Assembly: GCA_027294815.1 (NCBI GenBank)
Contig: JAPULP010000085.1
Location: 1-5,230 of the forward strand
Source: Gemmatimonadota bacterium
Lineage (GTDB): Bacteria; Gemmatimonadota; Gemmatimonadetes; Gemmatimonadales; GWC2-71-9
Direction of reading: 5' to 3'
Length of the DNA stretch: 5,230 bases
Made by a program: the position numbers and the translations under genes. Shown here piece after piece: positions 1 to 4,945 of the stretch. Numbering within the stretch: the stretch's first letter is position 1; every line of letters starts with the position of its first letter. A model generated the notes under the pieces. That model did no database searches and had not been told where the DNA came from. It saw only the letters and a program-made list of their open reading frames with translations.

Positions 1-428
1 GCGAGCAGACCGCCGTATTCCCGGGCGAACGGTACTCCTTGTGCAACGCATTGGTCGATGATGTTGAGGCTGATCTCGGCGAGACGATACACGTTTGATT
101 CGCGGGCGCGGAAGTCACCGCCTTTTACCGTATCGTAGAACAGCCGGTAGATCGAGTCGCCGTCGTTTTGGTAATTTTTCGCCGCGTTGATCCCGCCTTG
201 CGCGGCAATGCTGTGAGCGCGGCGTGCGCTGTCCTGAAAGCAAAAACACTTGACCTGATATCCCAGCTCACCGAGTGTCGCTGCCGCCGCTGCGCCGGCC
301 AGCCCCGACCCGACGACGATGACGTCGTATTTCCGTTTGTTCGCCGGGTTGACCAGCTTCATCTCAAAACGGTGATGTTGCCATCTCGTCTCTATCGGAC
401 CCGAAGGGATCTTGGCGTTCAGCTCCAT
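1..428 (-). CDS. sdhA: Succinate dehydrogenase/fumarate reductase flavoprotein subunit, N-terminal part
   Basis: The catalytic flavoprotein of complex II oxidises succinate to fumarate and passes electrons through FAD to the SdhB iron-sulfur subunit on the cytoplasmic face of the membrane. Only the first 142 codons lie in the window; the gene runs off the left edge. The ATG at 426-428 gives MELNAKIPSGPIE, the usual beginning of the b558-associated SdhA group. A Rossmann dinucleotide fold follows at residues 35-53 (VIVVGSGLAGA). The flavin-attachment motif is at about 70-82 (RRAHSIAAQGGIN), with His72 the expected covalent FAD ligand. The next conserved stretch is NYQNDGDSIYRLFYDTVKGG. The start lies 11 bp after the sdhC stop, without a clear Shine-Dalgarno, so it is probably cotranscribed with sdhC. 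The order sdhC-sdhA, with sdhB expected next, is normal for this type. The reading frame is intact throughout. Confidence 0.96.
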   Translation of the reverse strand, partial: MELNAKIPSGPIETRWQHHRFEMKLVNPANKRKYDVIVVGSGLAGAAAAATLGELGYQVKCFCFQDSARRAHSIAAQGGINAAKNYQNDGDSIYRLFYDTVKGGDFRARESNVYRLAEISLNIIDQCVAQGVPFAREYGGLL

Positions 429-439
429 GAGTAGTCCGG

Positions 440-1114
440 CTATTGGATGAAGCCGGTGAGCACGGCCACCGGAATAGAGATGTTACCGATCACAATGGCC
501 GCCGCCACAACGGCGGACAGCCTACGCCACCGATCGTGCCGATCTTGGTTGAGTCCCAACGTCTGCAGTGAGCTCCAGATGCCGTGATAGATATGAAAAC
601 CCACCGCCGTCACGGCGATCATGTACGTGACGGACACACCAATCGATTGGAACCCACTCACGAGATTACGGTAGGCGTCCCCCGAGATGAAACTCGGGTG
701 TGCGTTTCCCCACGTGAAATGCATGAGGTGGTAGACTACGAACGCGAAGATAATCACCCCACCCCACCGCATCGTGCGTGAGGCATAGGTGTCTTCGAGG
801 TGGACGGGCCGCTGATATTTCACGGGACGCGCCGCCCGGGCCATCTGCCAGAGCTGAATCGCCGCGATGATATGCAGGATGAGCGCCACGAGGAGCACGG
901 CACGAGCTACCCATAACAACTCCGAGGGTCCGAATAGCGGTGCGCCGACCTCGCGCAAAAACTCAGCGTAGGCGTTGAATTTCTCCCGACCGGTGAAAGC
1001 CTTGAGGTTCCCCGCCAAGTGCCCCACGACGAAGCCGAACAAGATCAGCCCCGTCACCGCCATGACCATTTTCTTCCCCACCGAACTGCGGTACAGCCGA
1101 AGTACTCGCTGCAT
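440..1114 (-). CDS. sdhC: Succinate dehydrogenase cytochrome b558-type membrane anchor subunit
   Basis: This 224-residue protein is the single, di-heme membrane anchor of type-B succinate:quinone oxidoreductase; it ties SdhA/SdhB to the membrane and passes electrons to quinone. Five hydrophobic helices are visible at about residues 15-37, 66-92, 115-134, 158-180 and 200-222. Histidines in helices 1-4 (His32, His81, His129 and His174, with His132 and His177 nearby) fit the four axial heme ligands known for the Bacillus and Wolinella proteins; this assignment is by family analogy. The ATG at 1112-1114 is chosen because MQRVLRLYRSSVGKKMVMAVTG matches the family start. The frame stays open 71 codons further upstream, but that stretch is Arg/Gly-rich and overlaps the end of mdh, so it is a shadow. 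The start is 32 bp after the mdh stop, which suggests cotranscription of a TCA-cycle block. Confidence 0.95.
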   Translation of the reverse strand: MQRVLRLYRSSVGKKMVMAVTGLILFGFVVGHLAGNLKAFTGREKFNAYAEFLREVGAPLFGPSELLWVARAVLLVALILHIIAAIQLWQMARAARPVKYQRPVHLEDTYASRTMRWGGVIIFAFVVYHLMHFTWGNAHPSFISGDAYRNLVSGFQSIGVSVTYMIAVTAVGFHIYHGIWSSLQTLGLNQDRHDRWRRLSAVVAAAIVIGNISIPVAVLTGFIQ

Positions 1115-1127
1115 GGTCAATCCGTCT

Positions 1128-1141
1128 TGCTCCCTGCTCCC
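1128..1141 (-). repeat. Tandem 7-mer GGGAGCA x2 in the mdh-sdhC gap
   Basis: On the coding strand the 32-bp gap between mdh and sdhC contains GGGAGCA twice in tandem. Each copy carries a Shine-Dalgarno-like GGGAG, but the nearer copy is 15 or more bases from the sdhC ATG, which is longer than usual spacing. Whether either copy is used for ribosome binding is unknown. The repeat itself is a direct observation; a function is not shown. Confidence 0.4.
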
Positions 1142-1146
1142 AGGTT

Positions 1147-2073
1147 TTACAAGTCGACCCCAGCCATCGTATCCCGCACGTGCTCGGCCGATTGCTTCAA
1201 CGCCGCCTGCTCGTCGCGGCTCAGTTCGACTTCGACGATCTGCACGAGGCCGGCTGCTCCCAGCTTGCACGGCACTCCCAGGTACAGTCCCTCGAATCCG
1301 TACTCCCCCTCCAACCAGGCGGCACACGGGAGAATTCGCTTCTTGTTCTTAGCGATCGCTTCCGCCATTTGGACCGCGGCCGCTGACGGCGCGTAATAGG
1401 CGGAGCCGGTTTTGAGGTAACCTACGATCTCCGCTCCACCCTTTCGGGTACGCTCCACAATGGCATCGAGTTCGCTCCCGTCGATCAACTGGGTCACCGG
1501 GATGCCCGAGACGGTGGTATACGAAATGAGCGGGACCATCGTGTCGCCGTGGCCGCCCAGCACCATCGCCTGGATGTCTTCCACGGACACGTCGAGCGCC
1601 TCGGCGAGAAAACTCCGATAACGCGCCGTGTCGAGCACGCCCGCCATCCCCACGACGCGATGGCGGGGAAAGCCCGTCACCTCTTTTGCGACCCAGGCCA
1701 TGACATCCAGCGGATTCGACACCACGATGACGATCGCATCGGGTGAGCATCGCTTGATTTCGTCACTCACCGACTTGACGATCGCGACGTTGGTACGCAA
1801 CAGGTCGTCGCGGCTCATGCCGGGCTTCCGCGCGATCCCGGCCGTCACAATGACAAGGTCGCTTTCCGCTGCCGGGCCGTAGTCGTTGGCGCCGATGACC
1901 CGCGAGTCGAATCCCTCGATCGGGGCGGACTCCCATTGGTCGAGGGCCTTTCCTTGAGGCACGCCCTCGATGACGTCGATCAGCACGACTTCGCGGGCTA
2001 ATTCCTTCTCGGCGAGGCGCTGTGCGGCGGTAGCTCCTACATGCCCTGCACCTACTACCGTGATCTTGTTCAT
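1147..2073 (-). CDS. mdh: Malate dehydrogenase, LDH-like NAD-dependent type
   Basis: This 308-residue cytoplasmic enzyme interconverts malate and oxaloacetate with NAD in the TCA cycle. It belongs to the lactate/malate dehydrogenase superfamily, and its length is typical of the LDH-like MDH group. The N-terminal Rossmann motif is VVGAGHVGA (residues 6-14). Asp33 at the end of the second beta strand indicates NAD rather than NADP. The substrate loop ARKPGMSRDDLL (81-92) has Arg82 and Arg88; arginine in the specificity position points to malate rather than lactate. Asn120 (VSNPLDV), Asp148 and Arg151 (LDTARY) and catalytic His175 (GGHGDTMVP) are all present. The ATG at 2071-2073 gives a complete fold beginning MNKITVVGAGHVG. 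The gap to trmL is 21 bp, without an obvious Shine-Dalgarno. Its place directly before sdhC and sdhA, the neighbouring TCA step, supports the assignment. Confidence 0.97.
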   Translation of the reverse strand: MNKITVVGAGHVGATAAQRLAEKELAREVVLIDVIEGVPQGKALDQWESAPIEGFDSRVIGANDYGPAAESDLVIVTAGIARKPGMSRDDLLRTNVAIVKSVSDEIKRCSPDAIVIVVSNPLDVMAWVAKEVTGFPRHRVVGMAGVLDTARYRSFLAEALDVSVEDIQAMVLGGHGDTMVPLISYTTVSGIPVTQLIDGSELDAIVERTRKGGAEIVGYLKTGSAYYAPSAAAVQMAEAIAKNKKRILPCAAWLEGEYGFEGLYLGVPCKLGAAGLVQIVEVELSRDEQAALKQSAEHVRDTMAGVDL

Positions 2074-2094
2074 TGGTTGTGTCCGATAGGCTGT

Positions 2095-2574
2095 TTAGGG
2101 TTCGATTGGGGTACCTTCGAGATCGAGACCAATTTGTCTGACGCCCTCATATAAAACGATCCCGACGGCCGTGGCGAGGTTCAGGTTGCGAATACCATCC
2201 TGCATAGGAATGCGGAACAGACGTTCCGGATGCTTCTCACGGATCCGCTGAGGCATACCCTCGGTCTCGTTGCCAAAAACCAAAACGGAATTCCCGGCAA
2301 ACGGGGCCGCGAGGTACGACTGCTCACCGTGCGCGGAGAAATATAAACAGCGCTCGCGCGACACGGCCTCCCGGAAGGCTCGCCAGTAGGGATGGAGCCA
2401 CAGATCGACGTGGTCCCAATAATCCAGACCCGCCCGCTTGAGCTCGTCATCATTCAAAGAGAATCCCATCGGGCCGACGACGTGCAAGGCGGTCCCGGTC
2501 GCGGCGCAGAGGCGGGCCACGTTTCCCATGTTGGGAGGAATACGAGGTTCGATTAAGACGACGGAAAGACCCAT
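2095..2574 (-). CDS. trmL: tRNA (cytidine/uridine-34 2'-O)-methyltransferase, SPOUT family
   Basis: TrmL transfers a methyl group from S-adenosylmethionine to the 2'-O of the wobble nucleotide 34 of certain leucine tRNAs. The 159-residue size is that of this minimal SPOUT enzyme, which is a single trefoil-knot domain active as a dimer. Motif 1 is the N-terminal PRIPPNMGNVARLC (residues 10-23), motif 2 is VFGNETEGMP (99-108), and motif 3 is RIPM followed by RNLNLATAVGIVLYE (121-143), which forms the knot and the AdoMet pocket. In motif 3 many homologues have RSLNLS, so Asn at residue 130 and Ala-Thr at 134-135 are mild variations. The ATG at 2572-2574 has an AGGAG at 2578-2582 with a short 3-base spacer. 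It starts 18 bp after moaE and is probably in the same transcript, although there is no known functional link to molybdopterin synthesis. Confidence 0.93.
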   Translation of the reverse strand: MGLSVVLIEPRIPPNMGNVARLCAATGTALHVVGPMGFSLNDDELKRAGLDYWDHVDLWLHPYWRAFREAVSRERCLYFSAHGEQSYLAAPFAGNSVLVFGNETEGMPQRIREKHPERLFRIPMQDGIRNLNLATAVGIVLYEGVRQIGLDLEGTPIEP

Positions 2575-2592
2575 TCGCTCCTGGCTGATGCG

Positions 2593-3015
2593 TTAGGCGA
2601 GTCTCGATTCGTTATCTCTCCACGCTTCAGACCCATCCTGGAAAATTTCCTTTTTCCAAACGGGAAGTCGCTTCTTCGCCTCTTCAATGGCATGCCGACA
2701 CGCCGCGAAGGCCTCGGCGCGGTGCGGGGCAGCCGCGGCGACGGCAATGCTGATCTCACCCGCCGGGATTCTCCCTAGCCGGTGGACGCCAACCACCCGG
2801 GCCTCGCGCCAACGGGACCTGATTTCCGTGACGATCCTGCCGAATTCCTCTTCGAGCATTGTCTCGTACGCCGAATACTCGATGGCTTCGACCGGGCCGT
2901 CTTCTTTCCCCCGTCGCACTGAGCCCACAAACAGGGCCGTGCCCCCAAGTCCCGGATCCGCGACTTGGGCGAGCAACGCGGCCCCGTCGATCGGCTGACG
3001 CGTCACGAACGACAC
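2593..3015 (-). CDS. moaE: Molybdopterin synthase catalytic (large) subunit
   Basis: MoaE, with thiocarboxylated MoaD, converts cyclic pyranopterin monophosphate to molybdopterin by inserting two sulfurs; the active form is a MoaE2-MoaD2 heterotetramer in the cytoplasm. The 140-residue length is normal. Recognisable family blocks are the FVGSVR segment (29-34), IEYSAYETMLEEEF (45-58), VVGVHRLGRIPAGEISI (74-90), the PHR motif (97-99), and the C-terminal block AKKRLPVWKKE (113-123). Lysines in this last block correspond to the active-site lysines of the family (by analogy with E. coli Lys119 and Lys126). The start codon is GTG at 3013-3015, only 3 bp after the moaD stop. A GGGGGA at 3022-3027, formed by the last two moaD codons, serves as the likely ribosome-binding site with a 6-base spacer. 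A second GTG three codons later (3004-3006) is possible but more distant from that site. Confidence 0.96.
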   Translation of the reverse strand: MSFVTRQPIDGAALLAQVADPGLGGTALFVGSVRRGKEDGPVEAIEYSAYETMLEEEFGRIVTEIRSRWREARVVGVHRLGRIPAGEISIAVAAAAPHRAEAFAACRHAIEEAKKRLPVWKKEIFQDGSEAWRDNESRLA

Positions 3016-3018
3016 GGG

Positions 3019-3300
3019 TTATCCCCCGGCAAGGGGGGGTAACAGCGCCAACTCGTCACCATCTTGAAGAGGTGTCTCGGCCAGCACGTGCTCCCGGTTG
3101 ATCGCGACCAGTGGACGCTCCGGCAGCCGGCTCCCGTTGGGTATGCTACTCCGTAAGAGCTTCACCGCGTCACTGACCGTAGCGGGCTCGTCGAGTTCCA
3201 GCGTTGTCTCTTCGAGACCCAGGATTTCTGCGTACCGCGCAAAAGCCCGGACGGTCACCGTGACTGTGGTGGAAGAGGAAAGCGCATCACGGAAGTGCAT
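3019..3300 (-). CDS. moaD: Molybdopterin synthase sulfur-carrier (small) subunit
   Basis: MoaD is a ubiquitin-fold sulfur carrier. Its C-terminal Gly-Gly is adenylated by MoeB and thiocarboxylated, then inserted into the MoaE active site. The protein ends in LLPPLAGG, the essential diglycine tail, and contains the typical VRAFARYAEILG first strand and helix and the DGDELALLPP final strand. The start is uncertain. ATG at 3298-3300 is the only ATG and gives 93 residues with a 14-residue N-terminal extension. GTG at 3256-3258 gives 79 residues beginning MTVRAFARYAEI, closer to the usual length of about 80. GTG at 3337-3339 would add 13 more residues that resemble nothing in the family. None has a clear Shine-Dalgarno. 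A candidate promoter at 3311-3339 would leave the ATG almost leaderless, which favours the GTG at 3258 if that promoter is used. Confidence 0.93.
   Translation of the reverse strand: MHFRDALSSSTTVTVTVRAFARYAEILGLEETTLELDEPATVSDAVKLLRSSIPNGSRLPERPLVAINREHVLAETPLQDGDELALLPPLAGG
3022..3039 (-). promoter_or_regulatory. C7/G5 hairpin over the moaE ribosome-binding site
   Basis: On the coding strand, C7 (3033-3039), the loop TTGCC (3028-3032) and G5 (3023-3027) can form a five-pair G-C stem, with two alternative slipped registers. The G5 strand is also the Shine-Dalgarno-like GGGGGA of moaE and encodes the MoaD Gly-Gly tail. Folding would hide the moaE ribosome-binding site until a ribosome finishing moaD opens it. 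The pairing is seen in the sequence; the coupling role is inferred. Confidence 0.45.
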
Positions 3301-3310
3301 ACAAGGCAAG

Positions 3311-3339
3311 AATGTACCGAGCCCCGCTCGGTGTGTCAC
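3311..3339 (-). promoter_or_regulatory. Candidate moaD-moaE promoter with a palindrome in its spacer
   Basis: The coding strand has GTGACA (3334-3339, five of six matches to TTGACA), a 17-bp spacer, and TACATT (3311-3316, four of six matches to TATAAT). The spacer contains the perfect inverted repeat CCGAGC-GGG-GCTCGG (3317-3331). A dyad between the -35 and -10 elements is a typical place for a regulator to bind. The predicted transcription start is near 3304. There is no T-run after the dyad, so it does not look like a terminator of the HU gene. Activity is inferred from motif match and spacing only. Confidence 0.4.
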
Positions 3340-3353
3340 CCCGTAGACGGACC

Positions 3354-3367
3354 TTGGCTCCGGCCAA
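3354..3367 (-). other. Small hairpin in the HU-moaD gap
   Basis: The stretch between HU and moaD contains the inverted repeat TTGGC-CGGA-GCCAA on the coding strand, five pairs closing a four-base loop. It lies 40 bp after the HU stop and is followed by GC-rich sequence without a T-run, so a rho-independent terminator is not supported. It may simply help to stabilise the 3' end of the HU transcript, or be chance. Apart from this and the candidate moaD promoter, I see nothing else in 3301-3408. Confidence 0.3.
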
Positions 3368-3408
3368 TGCGCCGCAGCGTGCCAGCCGTTGGGCTCTGGG
3401 TGGAATGC

Positions 3409-3747
3409 CTACTGGGTGGAGAGGGTGTCGACGTGACCTGCGTGCGCCCGGTCGTTCTCAGCCACAACCGCTCGCAGTTCCTTCGACGGCTTGAACACCG
3501 GTACTGGACGCGCGGCCACTTCGACGGGGTCCCCGGTGCGCGGGTTCCGCGCCATCCGGGTTTTTCGGTTTCTAATCTTGAAGGTACCGAACCCACGAAT
3601 CTCGATGTTGTGTTGGGCGGCCAACGCGTCCTTCACAGCTTCAAGGAACGCATCAACTACCCGAGCGCAGTCTTTTTTTGAGATCATGGGGCCCGCCGTT
3701 CGAGCAATCGTGGCGGTGACCTTCTCCACAAGATCAGCCTTGGTCAT
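3409..3747 (-). CDS. HU/IHF family nucleoid DNA-binding protein
   Basis: This 112-residue protein is a histone-like architectural factor that binds and bends DNA as a dimer. The N-terminal helical part (residues 1-45, starting MTKADLVEKVTATIA) forms the dimer body. The family signature GFGTFKIRNRKTRMARNPRTG spans residues 52-72 and includes the start of the beta-arm, with the DNA-intercalating proline at residue 69 (RNPRTG). The arm returns through VPVFKPSKELRAVV. A polar tail of about 16 residues, rich in His and Asp, extends beyond the usual end near residue 95. The ATG at 3745-3747 is chosen because the family begins here and GAGGGGA lies just upstream (3749-3755); an upstream in-frame ATG at 3813 would add 22 unrelated residues. 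HU and IHF subunits cannot be told apart safely from this sequence alone, so no symbol is given. Confidence 0.95.
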   Translation of the reverse strand: MTKADLVEKVTATIARTAGPMISKKDCARVVDAFLEAVKDALAAQHNIEIRGFGTFKIRNRKTRMARNPRTGDPVEVAARPVPVFKPSKELRAVVAENDRAHAGHVDTLSTQ

Positions 3748-3764
3748 GTCCCCTCGGCAAGCGG

Positions 3765-3802
3765 AAAAAACAGGCGATTCGGCGTCCCAGGCCGGGGTCG
3801 CC
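3765..3802 (-). promoter_or_regulatory. HU leader hairpin followed by a T6 run
   Basis: On the coding strand, 3781-3802 folds as GGCG-A-CCC, a six-base loop, and GGG-A-CGCC: seven G-C pairs interrupted by one A-A mismatch. A TTTTTT run lies at 3765-3770, ten bases after this stem. An alternative helix of GGCGA (3798-3802) with TCGCC (3773-3777) would end two bases before the T-run. The arrangement resembles a weak intrinsic terminator or attenuator between the promoter and the HU ribosome-binding site, or the end of secG-carA transcripts. Its effect is not known. Confidence 0.35.
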
Positions 3803-3811
3803 GGGGGGGCC

Positions 3812-3840
3812 ATATTAGGAGCTTACCTGTTGACTGTCAA
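3812..3840 (-). promoter_or_regulatory. Sigma-70-type promoter for the HU gene
   Basis: The coding strand shows a perfect -35 TTGACA (3835-3840), a spacer of exactly 17 bp, and a -10 TAATAT (3812-3817). The first three bases of the -10 are the TAA stop codon of carA (3815-3817), so the promoter sits in the last codons of carA. The predicted start, six to eight bases downstream, falls in the C7 run at 3803-3809, giving an HU leader of about 58 nt. This is the best promoter match I found in the window. It implies that HU can be expressed independently of secG-carA. Confidence 0.65.
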
Positions 3841-4927
3841 GGGTTTGGAGAAATTCGAGGAAGTGGGATTGGGCGTCGTGAGGGCCCGGTGAGGCCTCCG
3901 GATGGTACTGAACCCCGAAAACTGGGAGTTCTCGGTGCTTGAGGCCTTCGACGGTGTGGTCATTGAGGTTAAGGTGCGTCACCTCAAGTTCCTTCGTACC
4001 TGACACACCCTTAGTCGTTCCCCTGACTGCAAATCCGTGGTTTTGGCTGGTTATGAGGACCTTTCTTGTTTTCAAATCCTGGACTGGGTGATTACCTCCC
4101 CGATGTCCGTACGGGAGCTTCTCGGTCTCCGCATCGAACGCCAAAGCCAAGAGCTGGTGTCCTAGACAAATGCCAAATGTTGGTAAGCCGGAGCCGGCTA
4201 ATTCGCGGATGGGGGCGAACGCATAATCCACTGCTGAAGGGTCACCGGGACCGTTCGAGAGGAACAGGCCGTCGGGTGAGAGTTCCGTGACCCGCGCCGC
4301 GGAGGTCTGCGCTGGCACGACCGTCACCCGGCATCCCATCGACGCAAAGATGCGAAGGATGTTTTCCTTCATGCCGAAGTCGTAGGCCACGACGTGAAAA
4401 CGCGCGTCACCGTCTCCGACGGTGCGTTCGTGATCGATGGTTGCGGCGGACGCGAGATCCAGGCCGGCCATGTGGGGACTGGCATCCAAGGTCTGGCGAG
4501 CGTCGTCGTCAGGCTCGTCGCCCATGCCGATAACGGCCCGCATCGCGCCCTGCGATCGGATGTAGCGGGCGATCTTGCGAGTGTCGAGGTCCTCGAGAAT
4601 CGGAACGCCCCGTTCGGCAAGCCATGCCTCCAGCGAACCGGACGATCGCCAGTTGGAATGCACCCTCGAGAGCTCGCGGACTAAAACGCCGGATACCTGG
4701 GGTTTTCCGGACGCCGACTCGACGTCTTCGGGATTGATTCCGTAATTACCGATCATCGGCGCGGTCATTACGACGATCTGCCCCAGGTAGGACGGGTCTG
4801 TGAAGACCTCTTGATACCCGGTCATATTCGTGGTGAAAACGATCTCGCCGGTCGTCAACGAAAAAGGATGGCGTGCGGTTCCAGAGAACCAAGCGCCATC
4901 CTCGAGTAAGACGTATGCCTGTTCCAG
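3815..4927 (-). CDS. carA: Carbamoyl-phosphate synthase, small (glutamine-hydrolysing) subunit
   Basis: CarA hydrolyses glutamine and channels ammonia to CarB, which makes carbamoyl phosphate for pyrimidine and arginine synthesis. The N-terminal CPSase small-chain domain shows AYVLLEDGAWFSG, GEIVFTTNMTGYQEV and DPSYLGQIVVMTAPMIGNYG. The C-terminal class-I glutamine amidotransferase domain holds SNGPGDP, the nucleophile Cys254 in FGICLGHQ, GGNHPV, SQNHGFAV, and His342/Glu344 in QYHPEA (370-residue numbering). The family N-terminus continues past the last usual start (TTG at 4856-4858, which would remove the conserved LEDG region). No in-frame ATG, GTG or TTG lies further upstream before or well into secG. 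CTG at 4925-4927 gives LEQAYVLLEDG, three residues before the alanine that is residue 5 in E. coli CarA, so it is the best start. carB is not next to it; the next gene is HU. Confidence 0.93.
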   Translation of the reverse strand: MEQAYVLLEDGAWFSGTARHPFSLTTGEIVFTTNMTGYQEVFTDPSYLGQIVVMTAPMIGNYGINPEDVESASGKPQVSGVLVRELSRVHSNWRSSGSLEAWLAERGVPILEDLDTRKIARYIRSQGAMRAVIGMGDEPDDDARQTLDASPHMAGLDLASAATIDHERTVGDGDARFHVVAYDFGMKENILRIFASMGCRVTVVPAQTSAARVTELSPDGLFLSNGPGDPSAVDYAFAPIRELAGSGLPTFGICLGHQLLALAFDAETEKLPYGHRGGNHPVQDLKTRKVLITSQNHGFAVRGTTKGVSGTKELEVTHLNLNDHTVEGLKHRELPVFGVQYHPEASPGPHDAQSHFLEFLQTLDSQQVSS

Positions 4928-4940
4928 TAGTGTCTTGTGG

Positions 4941-4945
4941 CTCCT
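4941..4945 (-). promoter_or_regulatory. Probable carA ribosome-binding site overlapping the secG stop
   Basis: AGGAG on the coding strand shares its first two bases with the TAG stop of secG. It is the only good Shine-Dalgarno near the expected beginning of carA. The distance to the proposed CTG start is 13 bases, longer than the usual 5-9. No start codon of any usual kind lies at the optimal distance in any frame, so the site supports translation starting hereabouts but does not fix the exact codon. Confidence 0.45.

Noticed and set aside
1115..1327. N-terminal extension of sdhC by 71 codons
   Set aside because: The stretch is Arg/Gly-rich, overlaps the well-supported end of mdh, and the SdhC family begins at the MQRVLRLYRSS methionine.
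975..1396. Two overlapping plus-strand open frames of 125 codons each
   Set aside because: They are antisense to mdh and sdhC, have low-complexity Pro/Arg/Ser composition and no recognisable motif; high GC content makes such shadows common.
3317..3331. Inverted repeat as a rho-independent terminator of the HU gene
   Set aside because: The stem is perfect, but no T-run follows on the coding strand (TACATTCTTGCC), so a terminator is not supported; it fits better as an operator-like dyad.
3370..3386. Sigma-54-like TGGCACG on the coding strand upstream of moaD
   Set aside because: The second conserved block (TTGC at the correct distance) is missing; the GG and GC elements are out of register.
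3301..3408. Molybdenum-cofactor riboswitch upstream of moaD
   Set aside because: The gap is shorter than that riboswitch class usually needs, and only two small independent hairpins are visible, not its multi-helix architecture.
3748..3813. Start of HU at the ATG at 3811-3813
   Set aside because: It adds 22 residues unlike the family, overlaps the predicted promoter start region, and the ATG at 3745-3747 has a ribosome-binding site and the family N-terminus.
3491..3892. Plus-strand open frame of 133 codons
   Set aside because: It is antisense to HU and the end of carA, which are both clear family members, and its translation shows no family motif.
4928..4943. tRNA gene near secG, as seen in some genomes
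   Set aside because: The gap to carA is only 16 bp and there is no cloverleaf or T-loop sequence.
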